Shown here: piece after piece, positions 24,041-37,400 of the stretch
Numbering within the stretch: position 1 is the first letter of the stretch
How the letters are laid out: every line of letters begins with the position of its first letter
Assembly (NCBI GenBank): GCA_040954595.2
Contig: CM082584.2
Coordinates: 11,904,001 to 11,968,000 of the forward strand
Origin: Balanoglossus misakiensis
Taxonomy: Eukaryota; Hemichordata
Direction: 5' to 3'
Length of the DNA stretch: 64,000 bases
Made by a program: the position numbers and the translations under genes
Notes under the pieces: model-generated
The model's input: only the letters and a program-made list of their open reading frames with translations
The model's database searches: none
What the model was told of the DNA's origin: nothing

Positions 24041-25738
24041 ACCCCTGTCAAACCATGTTACGGCACACATGAGAACACTTCAGGAATAATTGCTTGAATT
24101 TTAAGGAGATAATCGCGCGGTAGGAATCTTCGTTCGGGGAATGATCGATTAGAGGAAGCGACCAGCGCTTGGTGTGGGCGAGTGTCGCACTCTATTACAG
24201 AGGGTTACCTGAATTATAGAATGACAAAAAAATCATTGTAGTTTATCTTAGAGCCCTAAGTTGTATTAATGTTTTGCCCTCCCATATGCACGGGCATTCA
24301 TTTTTTGTTTCACTCTAATGTGTTTTAACAACAATTTACCTGAAGCGTATGTTTCACGATGGTCGTCTGCGTCGACACAAAGCAAAATTTGTGACAGATG
24401 ACATAGCATTTTTAAGCATATGTTACTGAATTCATCATGCGTGTTTTATTGGACGTTATTGTATGTTATTTCACAATCGTCACTGCCAAGATTACCAACC
24501 GTAAATTCGCGAGGTTTGTTTTTCTCAAAGGGTTCTACAGTCAACAGTTCCATACACAGACAAAGTGCCAATGTTTCTATATCTATAGAAATGTCAACGA
24601 ATCAAAGTAATGGGTATTTAAACTCAGTGGCAGACTGCAGAGTGGGAACAAACTTTCCTGGTAGATCCTGACATCTGTGTCACGTCAGTATATGCCGTGC
24701 GTGTTAATGAGTGGTTTATAAAGAGCCTTCAAACCGTGATAATATGTGCAGTGTTACTACTTATAACAGTTGTATGCGTTAACACAACACAGGCAACTTT
24801 GTAATGGACAATTTACATCATTTGAAACAGGTGGTATTGAAAGCCTCGCTGCACTTTTTCGCCAACTGTACTCGCCAATAACCTTTATTTAAGCATGTCA
24901 TATCGCGAATTTATTTTGTAAGGTCACTTTTTTGTGTGTACTGATTTCTCTGCCCCTTAACTTCGTCGTGCACTCTAGTTTTTGTCCAGGATACCCCCCC
25001 CCCATTCCAGCAAGAGTACTAAGGCGTTCAGCGTGAACTGTTCTCGTGTGTCATGGCGTCTGCGTTTATAGGATTATTTCCTGCTTGTTCTCTGGTGTCT
25101 TCAGATCCCAGATTGTGTTGCATGAACGTCGTCCGTCGGACTGACAAACATGTATCTCAGATTAGCAACAGTACCGGCATTACTTCCTCAAAGCTTGCGA
25201 GAAATATAAATGTTCACGTTGTCACTCACGGAGTACTTATGAAGATCTTTGTCGGAGTCGTGATTTTGTTTGAAAGGCACACTAACAGCGAATAAGTCTG
25301 ACCCTTACAAATTCAAATAGGTGTTTTCAAAATCATAATGTGTACGCTTTGATGCCGCAGCAGATAGCATGTAAAGAGGCATCTAATCCCACCTTCAATC
25401 ATATACCCCGGGGCGGAATGATTTGCAGTGTTAACCTCCAATGCACATGCGCATACATGCATCAGCATTCTAACGCAGTTCGAAATGGGATCATGGATCC
25501 CGGAGCTGATCTCATGAACATCCTCTTCGGACAGTCGTTAACCGAGACAGCGATTTCTTCCTAATCTATAACTGTACTGATTATGTTAATGCTGGGAAAA
25601 AGCGATTTCCTTTCTTATCCTACTGTCTCCATGACAACTAAAATTAAGGGCACGCGTAACCTCGTGTAAATATTCCCGTCTGTGTCTTTTTCGGTAGGAG
25701 AGAATTGAATATATTGACGGAGACACCCAGAGAAGACA

Positions 25739-25805
25739 ATGAAACGAAGACACATCCAGCGAAATTGTGCATACGTCAGCATCATCCTCTTCGCTTTTTA
25801 TAGAG
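25739..25805 (+). other. Signal-peptide exon of receptor gene A
   Basis: ATG plus 21 codons and one base end at G|GTAGGT. A basic start (MKRRHIQR) is followed by a hydrophobic run (YVSIILFAFY). Phase 1 matches the acceptor at 29071 and makes Val at the joint. The length, 67 bases, equals the first exon of gene B, which supports the call despite the 3.3-kb intron. Confidence 0.8.
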
Positions 25806-28800
25806 GTAGGTGTGAAAAAAGACATTTCGTTTTCTAAGCGCATTATCACAATTATTGCGAGCACGATAATGTGTACATTCGATTGGTGTTCCATATTTAT
25901 GGTGTAACTTTTGACAGAACAGCAGTCATTCTGTTCCCATTCACAAACAAACAGGTGAAAATGTGCGATTGTTGATAAACATTCCGAAATTAATTACCAC
26001 CGTGCCAACCTGTTTCGGGCTGACATTCAGTGTTCAGTGACTGTGGTAGACCGAATTTAAATAGCCGTCAAAAATTAGAAAGCGTACCCACATTGTTATC
26101 ACGTGATACCACACAGGGTGCATTAGTTAACTTTAATTTCCGAAATTTGACTATGGACGAAAATAGAAAGATTTCTCAGAATTGTCCATCCTAGCAAACT
26201 CAAACACGACCACTAAAAACATAGGAACATTCATTTTTATTATGTTCGCATTAATCGTGATAAATTTAGGTATGGATGTTGTATTAGGGGTGGCATTCGC
26301 GCGCTCGCAAATCAAAGTGTTTTCCTTTTGTGAGGATGTTGAATACAACACGAAATTAACGTTGACGCGAATATGCTAGTCAACATTTGTGCTATAAAGT
26401 GTTTTAATCTCATGTTATACACCCGGTGATTTCGGAAGCCACATCGACACCAATCAATCAATTGATGTAGGATTATAGCGTTGAATAAACTTGAGTGTTA
26501 ACGTTTTAATACACTATCGCCCTGGGCCAACGGGCACGCTCACATTTAATCCCCAATTAACTAACACCCCAATAAAAGCTTACGTTTTACCATTTAATAA
26601 TGTAGTGCGTTCAAATCATCGTTTTTCATGTTGTGTAATGCACTTTTAGAGTTACCTTCACCATGTTTGACAGCGGGGACAACAAGAAAAAATAGTGAAA
26701 CGTGTTAGTATATTAAACACATCCGTCGAAGAACCTATCTCCATAAATAGTAATACACTTTTTATTAGATCGTGCACTGTACACAGTGACGCAATCGAAT
26801 GGATCACGAAAACAACATATAGGCGGTAAACCACGTTGGATTAATGTTAATGTTTTAACCTTTAACCTCTGGTGTAAATAATGTCGATGAAATGTTTACT
26901 TCTGGGGTTATCCAATATTCAGTCATTCCAAATATATAAGGTCACATCTAATTTAATTCCATATATGGACAAAAGGGCGTCACTGAGAGGCACTTTTTTC
27001 ACGTGGCCACCCACTGAAAGTCTACTTGTGGCTGGCTAGATCTCAACTTTCCATGGAAACTGTTGCTAAATTTGCATAGATGACCGTATACCTTTAACTA
27101 AGCAGAATGGGTAAGAGCTAAACGACCATTGTGGGTGGTTTCCATTCGTAGCGCGGTACCTTTGAGCATTTGTTATTGGCGGCTTTGCGAATCAACCTGC
27201 CATTATATTTCACAAGGTGGTGCATTTCTGTTGGTGCTATTAGCGGGTGGATCTGTTGTTCGCGAGGTTAAGCTGATGAGGGCAGCGTAGGTTCCGAAAG
27301 TGTCCCCCCCCCCAAACAACAGATGCACGCCATCAAATGTGCCATCTGAACGTCAGTAATTCAAAGGTCGGCATCGTTATCGACCAGTCCCACAGATTCG
27401 AACTTTTCTACGTATAAGAGCAAACCACCCGGCACTCAAAAAATCATTTCATGCCGCTTCTGTGGAGATGCCTCATGGATGAGTATGATCTCATGTTTTC
27501 CCTTCTTCGGGCTGTCTTGTTCTATTTGTACTAAAATGAGTGCAATTAGCCAACGGATTGAAAACTTCCCCGAAGTCTTATCTGTCCACTCATGATTTCA
27601 GAAATCCTTTGACGTATTCCTACTCGAGCCTTCATTAGCAATCATTTGTTATTTCTCTGCTTCGAATCTTTCCTTCAAATGAAATGTTTTGTCTACTGAT
27701 ACGGCAAATAAGAGGGAAACCTTTTCGCCGGCCCGGTAAATGCCCAGACACGTGACTCTGCCATAGCAACCGTTGCCATTTACCGTAATCACCCCCAAAT
27801 GAGGAGGATTTATCCTGAATCGCTTCAATTACCAATTTCCCTCAATGTCTCGTTTGGCTTTCTCTCCTCGAACACCGAACTCCATCGGTCGATGAGGGCT
27901 TCGGTCAGTTTAATATCAAACATCAGTTAGATGGTCGTCGCGAGCAGTTTGTAGCTTCGAAAAAAAAAAATCGCGTGAGTAATTCAGAAATCCACCGTAT
28001 TTTATCGCTCGTTTTGTTTCTTGGGTCATGTCATCAAAAATAATGGAAATGGTGATTAACTTTCATATCAGCTGAGCGATCGGAGACAAATTGTGCAGAG
28101 TAGTAACGAATATTTTCGGAATAGATGGTATTCCATTAAAATGTTCAAGCGGTTACAACTAGCTGTATTCCGCTGGTGCTATGTAATTGCCTGTTATTAA
28201 CCTTAAGCGAGAATCGGATCAGTATATTTGATATCATTACACATCACGTTTATTTCTCTATAACTGTATGAACTTAATTACGCACATCAGTGGACAATTT
28301 ACTATCATGCTGGTGCAAACTGTAGCGATTTGACCGAGGCTAACAAGGGAAATATGTTCAATAGACAATTTTCCGAAATCAAGAGAATCTCGTGTGATGT
28401 TTAAAAAGTCGACCTTGAGCGAGAATCGGCCTGACATGATCGACAACTGAAAGGACCGTATTTTCTTTAGAACTTCCGCAAAAAGATGGTTCTCTAACCC
28501 TAACAGATCATGCCGTAACAATTATCAAAATTTTCGCGGCTGGTAAATCAATTGCGCTTGTCGTTTACGTCTTTGTATAGTTATTGAGGGTGAATAAGCG
28601 TCGACAATTTTATGAATATGAAATTTTATCAGTCGGTTTTTATATTCTACGCACAATTGTGGCCATTGGACCGATCAATGCTTGACTTGATTTCAGGGAT
28701 TAAGTATATGCACACGCATAATTCAAATCTGAATACTTCAAACATTGCTCATAGAACGCTGCGTGATCGGAATAATTCTACGCTGTAAATTTGCATAAAT

Positions 28801-31800
28801 GCATAAATGCGTCATTACGCCGGATAAGAAGACACATAAAGTTTAGAGATGGGGTGTTGAAATTTCTCGCATCTTGCGAAATGTCAAAGACAGGTCGGAA
28901 TAATAAACCTGTTCCGACCAACGAGTCAGAGTACGTGTTTTAGGCTTTAAGAGCAACTTTGGTATTAACTAGCGCAGATCAAAAGTAACCGAATCAGTTT
29001 CAACATCTTCTGTCACTTAAAAGTTTATTATGATTCGCGGTGACATAATGTCGTTCTTTTTGACTTGCAGTGACTGTCTCAACAGAACATCACCACAGAC
29101 TCGTGACGGATTTATTCAAACCAGACAGGTACGACACCATCGTAAGGCCGGTGCTTGATAAGGACACTCCCACGGACATTGAAATGAAGCTTTTTGTTTC
29201 ACAAGTGTTGGACATGGTAAGGATTAAAACATGAGCAAGTGAATATTGCATAACTATAAGACCTCAAAGAAAATCAATTTTGGCACTTTGTTGTGCTGTG
29301 CTTCAAATAAAAGTGTCCTGTTTTCGTGTCACGAAATTACCATCTTTTAAATATGCATTCCATCTCTTAATTCACAGGATGAGAGAAAACAAACTTTGAA
29401 AACTAACGTCTGGTTGACACTGGTAAGTTAACATGTCTCTCTCTCTTTCTATCTATCAATTTATCTATCTCCCGCCCTCTCTCATGTGAGTGCAAATACA
29501 CTCATCAGACATCAGGTTCAATTATCATGTATATTTACGCGTAAGGAGGTATTTAAACTGCTGGCATTCATGGCAATATGTCCTTCGCGCTCTTCAAATG
29601 CAACATTCTTCAATTCTCAAAAGTAATTACAAATAGATTGTTCGGTATTAACAATTACCACTGACATGTTAACCAAGATAAATGCCACTATTAACTTACA
29701 TTTTTGCACATTATCGAGGCAGATTGTAATTTTTTCTCACGTCTTAACAAAAGTGACGCGTGTTGTGGTCTGTCACACATTTACCGCTTTGACCATGATG
29801 GCGGGTAACTCGGTAGCAATTATGAAAGTGTTTTCGAACAACTGAACATCCGCCCAATTTGTCATTGCGCGGCTAACAAACCACAATTGCTCCGTCGTCT
29901 GACGAGACTGTTGAGCAAAGGAACTATCAGTAACCATTACAAACGTTTACTCGTGTAATTGCCAATTAGGAATAATTTATAGCGACATAGAAGAAGGAAA
30001 AAAAACGTTACAATCCACAGTCTCAGTCGCAGCCATTGTTAAACGGCTCACATACTATTTTTATGATTCACATTTTAAAGGAATGGTTTGATGAATTCAT
30101 GGTGTGGTCCCCAGAAGACTACAACAATATAACCAACATAAAAGTGCCGTCAGAGAAACTATGGATGCCAGATTTAACACTTTATGACAAGTAAGTTCAC
30201 GTGAAGGCGTTTATTTTTATTCACCCAAACTTTATCAATACAGTAATCGATCGTCTGCGATGGATTATGATATTTACATGATCCTCCGCATCTGCTACAA
30301 TCATTATATACAGATGCTTCCGTTAATACTTTTTAAGCATCCATAAAATATGATTCTGGATTTTGTTCAGATCTTATGAAAATCTTGCTTTGTGTATGTA
30401 CCCATGTGTCTCTTGTACAAGTGATTGAAGGCTTTCACAGAATGCGGACCATATGGGTATGCCGCATGCTGATCGATTATAACAAAATCCTGTCCAGATG
30501 CCAACAAAAGCTACGTTATATTAGAGACAGTATAATACCGTATCCATGTTAATTCATTTTACCGGTCACGTGATAAAATAAGTAGATAGAACCGGAGACA
30601 ACACTCCGTCCGGCTTTGATTTCTGAATGCTGTCTTAGAGAAGAACAGATCTATCAGTGACAGTGTAAATGTGACTTTTACTATAAAGCTATTCACGGGA
30701 TAAGAAAACGGATAACCGTATCTTGCGCCCCCTCGCAGGCTTGGACAACTAAACTTACATGTATAAACCATATACACTTTTTGAATGCTAACTAAGGAGT
30801 GTTGTATGATGTGACGTTCTTGTAGATGTTATCTGGCGTAACTCTGTGTGCGTCGTTAGAGATTTTCTCTAAGATTGACGTGATTTCCATGAAAATACAG
30901 ACACTTGGGCCAGAGCTGCACGTGTGGTGTGTTCGATGTTTTTGTTTCGGTTTGTATTTTGTTTGTGGTTAGCGCTTTCATTTCTCGTGTTACTGGTCCC
31001 TTAGAAACATGCAATTTGATTTGGGAGAAACAGGAACACCATTTGAAATGAATGACGTTTTTGGAAGATCACGTGATTGAACGTTGAAGATGGCAATCGC
31101 GAGCAGTACTGACGTCACGATGTGCACTTTTATTCACGTCCCTGCAATAAGGAGTTTTAGTTGTTTTCGTCTGTCGTCGGCAAACGAACCCCGCTTCTAT
31201 GTCTACAAGCAAACTGACGCACCAAACCTTGCATAGACGTCATTTGATGGCTACCTTCAAGCCTCGACTGATACAAAAATGAATGCCTTAAAATTGCAAT
31301 AACCTTGAAGCCTATATATGGTCCCTCCAGTGCAAATCAAAATTTTGATTGAAACAGAACTTGAAATAGTCGTACACAGAAAACGTTCGTAATTTGCCTT
31401 TTTTATGTTTACTTGAGTTGTAAACTTCTGATAAGTTTATACTTTCATGTTATTTTTGCTTTGTGTTTTTATTTCACAGTGCAGCTGATAAGTATGAGAA
31501 CGCTCTGAAAGGTCAAATATGCGTGCTCCATCATGATGGCATGATAAACTGGGCTGCCCCAGTCGTCTATCTTAGCTATTGCAAAATCAATGTCTTCTAT
31601 TTCCCCTTTGACCTTCAACACTGCCCTCTAAAATTTGGTCCCTGGCAATACGACGGGACCGAAGTGCGACTTAACGGAACAGGTAAATGAGCGTCACCGT
31701 GTGTGTTGTGGTTACTGTGCGTGTGGCAAGAAAAACACTGTTCCTCGTTGCGTTGCTGTCTCTCCGTAACTTGCATTTTTGTATATGTCTTTGTTTTCCA

Positions 31801-34206
31801 CAGCGCCGCTGATAAATATGAGGGGTTTCTTAAAGGCCGCGGGAGGATAGCCGTGGTGTCCCACACGGGTTTGGTACACTGGGCCGCCCCAGTTATTTTC
31901 TTAAGCTACTGTAAAATCGGCGTGCGACTCTTTCCCTTCGATCGACAGCAATGCCCCATGAAATTCGGTCCATGGCAATACAATGGGAACGAAGTTGCTT
32001 TAAACGGGACAGGTGAGTGGGAGGGCATACACGAAAAACCTTCGATTGTCAAACCCTTCCACGCATGCGTGAAAGTCATGCCTCATTCATTTCATCATGA
32101 CCATCGACATGCATGATACACCCATGTCCGGGAAAGTGGCCGAACCCAGACCATTCCGCATGCGCGGAAGAAAGCCTCTTTCCAACAGAAGTTAAGCGGC
32201 GAAGAATTACTAATCGTTAGATTAGAAATGGAAGCAATATTCGAAATATTACTGTTAGCGGACAGATCTTTCTTTATTCTCATATTAGAGAAGCTTTCAG
32301 TCAAACTTTCGACGGATTCCAAGTCGTATACCGTGCACTGGTTTTGATGCGATTATTTCACTCTATCAGAATTTGCGTGCCATCAGATATGACGCAAGCA
32401 TGTTGGCACAATGCCAAACGACTCCTTCCGACTGGGATCATCGCTGTGATTTACGATGATTTACGATAAAGACGAGATAATTTCGCGGCATCAAATTCTC
32501 ATTTATTATTCATTTTCCCGAACTTATGAGGAGCGCAGTTTCGCTTTGGATTAGACAGCGAAACAGATTTGTGACAGTCGATGCAGCTGGGGCCACGGGG
32601 GCGACTTTAATATCAGTATGTTTGTCCCGTTCGTCTGTTATGTTGTAAATTCGTTTAGTTATATTAACTGTTGCGTCATGTTGCAATTTTCGTGAAGCGG
32701 GTCTCAGTATTCTACTGTATTGTTATATCTAAGTTAAACATACTGCAGGTATATTTCATGTGTTAATAGATGTCTGCAGCGAGTGTGAGAAGTTTCCACA
32801 AAATGAAACGTCCATTATAATTCGGATAAGTCGCAATGTGTGCACGTGCAAGATGCGTACTTGACATGTGCGTGTGTGATGGATGCAAAAACCGATAACA
32901 ACGATTCATCTTGCATGAATGTTTCCCTTGAATCATGGCATCAATATCATTCAGCTTCATCATTCTCTCATCTCTGTTTAACTTGCTTGTTTCATTCCCG
33001 TCAATGCTAACTAACCATCACGGGGGCAGGAATGTCTATCAACCATGCCTTCTGTACTCGACGTGAGCATCCATGTCTTAAGCGGTGTCACGCCTCCCCG
33101 CTCCCGGCAGTGTCGTTACAACCGCCGCCGAGCCATTAACCCTCCGCCGAAATGTGACTTCCTCGATTCTTTGAACACTCACAGGTGACCGATCCGTCTT
33201 CAAGAGTGACGGCGAGTGGGAAATGGAGGATCTTCTGTCCTCCAGCAACGTGGAATTCTACCCAGACGCACCTGGGATCCCATACACCGACGTGTCCTAC
33301 ACAATCCTGTTCAGACGGCGGTCTCAATACTACATTTTTAATCTCATCATGCCCTGTGTCCTCATTTCCATAATCACGATGCTCAACTTCTTCCTTCCGG
33401 CGGACTCCGGGGAGAAGATAAGTCTTGGGATAACAGCGCTGCTTTCACTCACAGTGTTTTTGCTTCTAATCGCCGAAACTATGCCTCCATCGAGTGAAGT
33501 CCCTATCATAGGTAGGCCTAATGTTTGAGTTAGCTTATGCGCATGAGCAATGTTCTTCCATGGCAACATTTAGTTTTGATGTAACGTATCTGTCATTGCA
33601 CGTTAATTTTAACTTGTCATGACATTTTGTTCCTTTTTAATAGGGCAGTACTATGCTGCCACGATGGTGCTCGTGTCTCTGTCCCTGGTAATGACTGTCC
33701 TTGTCCTCAACCTACACTACAGAGGCCCTTCAAGCAAACCACTTCCGCGTTGGGTCAAGAAGATTGTCTTGGGTCACATGCAGCGCTTCCTCCTCGTTCG
33801 CAAGCAACCGGTGTTCAACGAGAACTTCCGGAAGAGCCGTCGCCGGATGAGGAAGAGAGACTCGAACCTCACCGAGTTCATCCCGTACACAGAGGACGAC
33901 CGCGAGTCCCCACTGAACGGCATCAAGTTCGGCGGCAAGTTCAAGCACCGCGAGGCGGGCGGCAATTCGAACCACAGCGATAACATTGTGACTGTGGCCT
34001 CGACCGACCAGGTCATCCTCATGAGGCAGATTCTGAGGGAAATGAAAAGTATTACCGCCAGATTCGACGACCAGGACAAAAAGGACTCCCTGCACGGGGA
34101 CTGGAAACAGGTGGCCTCCGTCATCGACAGGGTGTTCATGATAATCTACATCATGGGAACAGTGTGCACGGTCGCGTTCATCTCCATGAACATTCCCCTC
34201 GCATAG
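25739..34206 (+). CDS. Nicotinic-type Cys-loop receptor subunit, gene A (alternative exon 5)
   Basis: Pentameric ligand-gated cation-channel subunit. Exons: 25739-25805 (signal peptide), 29071-29216, 29378-29422, 30081-30190, then 31480-31682 (5a) or 31804-32012 (5b), 33185-33511, 33644-34206. All phases agree, giving 486 aa with 5a or 488 aa with 5b. Residues with 5a: signal peptide about 1-22; loop A WMPDLTLYD; Cys-loop C157-C171 with 13 residues between; loop B FGPW; M1 about 239-261; M2 about 268-288, starting PADSGEK; M3 about 302-325; basic M3-M4 loop; M4 about 462-484. GEK before M2, Leu at 9' and Glu at 20' mark a cation channel like alpha7. Loop C reads YPDAPGIPYTD where alpha subunits have YxCC, so it is non-alpha. 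An NGT glycosylation site ends exon 5. The ligand is not predictable. Confidence 0.92.
25806..29070 (+). other. Intron 1 of receptor gene A
   Basis: A 3.3-kb intron. I saw no exon-like block of receptor type. There is a poly-A run near 27959 and a short C run near 27303. The rest is AT-rich unique sequence. Confidence 0.6.
29433..29475. repeat. CT/TATC simple repeat
   Basis: TCTCTCTCTC passes into ATCTATCAATTTATCTATC just after the donor of gene A exon 3. Confidence 0.75.
31480..31682 (+). other. Alternative exon 5a of receptor gene A
   Basis: 203 bases between TTTCACAG and GTAAAT, with phase 2 in and phase 1 out. It encodes loop E (QICVLHHDG), the Cys-loop C-KINVFYFPFDLQH-C and loop B (FGPWQYDG). 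By eye it shares about 46 of 67 residues with exon 5b and about 41 of 67 with exon 5 of gene B. It keeps the QICV stretch of gene B. Confidence 0.9.
31804..32012 (+). other. Alternative exon 5b of receptor gene A
   Basis: 209 bases between TTTTCCACAG and GTGAGT, with the same phases as 5a. Compared with 5a, a two-residue insertion (Arg-Gly after KG) and SHTGLVH change loop E, and the Cys-loop becomes C-KIGVRLFPFDRQQ-C. Both cysteines, FPFD, FGPW and the NGT site are intact, and the frame is open with two good splice sites. This argues for a used exon and not a relic. Confidence 0.88.
32013..33184 (+). other. Gene A intron before exon 6
   Basis: 1.2 kb. I searched for a third Cys-loop exon (FPFD, FGPW, KI after Cys) and found none. 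Confidence 0.6.
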
Positions 34207-34468
34207 TTTTATCACCCATCGTCACATCTTCGTCACGTGATCTGACGCCATCTGCATGCGGAATGACTTTTATCCAAGCGTGAAGGTACGAACGGGGACT
34301 CGGACCCACTTCATCCGACTCATGCGCGACAACCGACCGGCTTTCAGTCTCCAACTTGGGCGGTCCACATGCCACGAGGTGCGTGATGTATTTTCTGCTC
34401 TCTAAAAGCTGTTTGGATTATTGGAATCCTCGGCGCCCACCTTATCTCACGTGGATCGTATACATAAC

Positions 34469-34474
34469 AATAAA
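34469..34474 (+). terminator. Poly(A) signal of receptor gene A
   Basis: AATAAA lies 263 bases after the stop codon, the first canonical signal noticed downstream of gene A. Confidence 0.5.
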
Positions 34475-37400
34475 AATGGTGTCGGTGACTCTTACGACTT
34501 AGACTCTTGGGATTCGACCTGGATTCTGGTTTTGTACTCAATCCAACATTTCGGTTTGGACGAGACCAGGGGTTTCTTTGTATCTGGCATGGTGACTAGA
34601 AAAAGACCATAACGCCAAAACTGTGTGCCTGGACATGAGGAGTTATTCTCAGACTGTACAGTAATATATAATAACAATTCGAGTATGTCAACTTGCCAGT
34701 GTTATTGTTGTTTGATTTAATTTGAAGCTTGCATCCTCGGAAACGAAAATACGACCGACACAATCACTTAGGCCCCTAGGCCTAAGATCGAATATGATTC
34801 AAGAGCAGCTTTTAAATTTTGTTAGGAACAAACGATCTTAGCTTATTTATACTTAGCATACGGTCATTCGTATCCATAAAAGGTTATTTTAAATAGCGTG
34901 AGGATTGTGTTTATTGCGAAAAAGAATGTACATAGACTTTATTCGAATATTCGTGCTTCGGGAGCAAGCAGCCATCTTGTGACGTCGCTATGGTCACATA
35001 TGTGCGCATGCGTTGTCAGAATATGGTTCCCTCCAAGTTGCAGGCTTCCACCCAACAACAGCACTTTTGACTTGTAGGTTTAGACTCGTCATCGGGCTAT
35101 CGTCGTATGCCTACGAACGAGACCACGAATGACTGCGATGGAATCGCATGAAATCGAAAGATAGCACCCTTTGACCTTTTTTTCGGAAAACCACTTCTCC
35201 GTCGACACTTTTCGTCGTCAAGCGGTTGATTTTCAGGTGGTAGGAAAATGTACCTGTAGAGCATATGAATACTTTTTTGTATGCAATATTGTATGAAAAT
35301 GTATAGAATCGAAAATATGAAGATATATGGAATAGAGAAAAAAGCAAAGTGCGGATCCGATTTGTCCGCGGGACAGCGCACATTCAAAAAGCAATACGAA
35401 CAGATATGTACATGTAACTGGGGCTTTAGCAAAACAGGTAGTAATAGGGCCTACATGGGATTTCTGGAGACAAGCAAACAATATGGCTGCTTTCAAAAAT
35501 AAATACGCATGCTGTAATTTTGATTAATACCACGTTTAGCTTTACTCACAAATATGTAAGTTGAAACATTTTGTATATATTTAACAGAAATATTTATTTC
35601 TAATGGCTCACTAATAAGTGCTTTCAACAGGACCGAGTGTCGGTTTTCAGGAACATAGCCTAGTAAACAAGTGCGTGCGCGTTTCCTATTGTTCCCGTTT
35701 TAAGGTAGAACGCGCCAGGGTCAGATTTTCATAAAAATATATAATCATTCAAAGCTTCCAATTATTTGGTGTGGGGAGTCTTTTTGAAAACAGAGAAGAA
35801 AACTGGGTGTTCACCGTCTTGTTTTCATTAAATCCGCTACCTTAATTTTTTCTTCCATATATAGACATAACACCGAGATAAGCGGCCATTTTGAATGCCG
35901 AACACACACATATAAAAACACGTGACAATTCTTTTCGGTCGAATGTGACATCGGGTATATGAGGATATACACATGGCCTTTAATCAAATTTAATTCAGAT
36001 CGTCGAATTTACTTAGCCATGTGCGTGTGAAGCAAATAAAGACTTTTACCTGAGTTCATAATGTGTTGATTTTGAATGATTTGATGAGACGCCCCGCGTA
36101 GGGTGCAACAGGTTATCACGCTATACCATCCGTGCATTCGAAATTTGCATATTCGTCAGGGAATGTGACTGTTTATTCAAATTAGCAGCGTTACATAACG
36201 TTTCATAATCGTCGGTCATTTGAAAGTGTGAGAGTTTTGAATACTAAGAACAGACGTTGTCACTGTGTAACCTCAGGATGTGTTTCTGGATCAATTGTGT
36301 ATTACGCACGTAACTACAAAAGGAAACAACACGTGTTAGTCATTTCCTTGAATACGTTGGACGAACTCCGGAAGCGGAAGAAGATGTTACACCTGGGATT
36401 AAAACGGCGACATTACGAATTCTGGTGAGAGCGACACTTGGATTGTTGTGACCTCGAAAAATCAATCGCCGTTGTTGTTCGAATGCATGCATTCATATTC
36501 ACCGTGTTTTTGGCTGCCCTACAGGGGTCAGTGCGCCTCATGCATTGCTCTTCTACAAGATCCTCATTTTGATGTTTACCCATATTCCATTACATACGCC
36601 AAACTCTCTCTTCTTCGTTTCGGACGAATGCTCTCCAAAATTACTCTTAAATCGACAGGTATTCTTGAAAGATTCTCCACGAAACCCAGGAAATGAGACT
36701 TTCCGGCGCCCCTATATGACGAGTAAGTGGAGCGCGGGGAATATGTATAATGTGGCAGGGTATCTATCGAGTCATCTCTTAATAATTGTCGGTCTCCTGA
36801 CGATTCTGATTTTTATCATTCAATGGCAACTCTCACTGCCGTCAAATACCGGATGTAAATATTTGCTCTTTCCGATATCTTTTTTTCTTATGGGACAGAC
36901 TGGGCAATGAAACATTTCGCGGGGATATAACCGGTGACATAAACTGAAGATTCTTATCTCAGACTGCCAATTTCGATGCCCCATGTAAAAAGAAAATGTC
37001 TTTATTCGATTCCCGACTGCAATGGCATTTTGAATGCAAACAATAATTGATCAATTCCATGAATGTTTGTTGGTAACTCCGCGATAAAGCTCAAGGATCG
37101 TGAATAATGTAATAACGGAATCATTCCAGCCAACCTTTAATTGTCGTTTCTCCGCAGAATGGGTTTACCCCATTCATCCATTCATGAAGGGGTGCCATGT
37201 TACTTGTACCCCAACGATATGTTTTTCAAAGCAAAATCGTTTTCAAAGACTGAATTTTTCTTACGGTGTGAAATTTAGCTCAAATCGTCATATGATATAC
37301 AGCGCCACCTTAAGTCAAAAATTATATTATTTCATTGCCCCATGGGTAAGTGGAATTTGAATTCAGATTTTTCGCCAGAAATGCTTACTTCATAAACAAG

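Larger units (their letters stand above)
16346..25738. other. Intergenic interval between IFT74 and receptor gene A
   Basis: About 9.4 kb with no recognisable complete gene. It contains a possible first exon with inverted CCAAT boxes (16756-17051), a broken coding-like block (18151-18650), an unrecognised frame (about 22470-22666), GACA/GATA microsatellites (21460, 23739) and a pair of E-boxes (24027). The stretch from 18900 to 20050 is AT-rich and shows nothing else. Open frames at 20859-21206 and 21668-21955 on the minus strand look like chance. Confidence 0.6.

Noticed and set aside
33730-34215. 161-codon minus-strand frame
   Set aside because: Shadow of gene A's last exon; the plus strand has clear M3-M4 homology.
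36545-36910. 121-codon plus-strand frame with a hydrophobic stretch
   Set aside because: Hydrophobicity follows from T-rich sequence; overlapping frames are equally open and nothing is recognisable.
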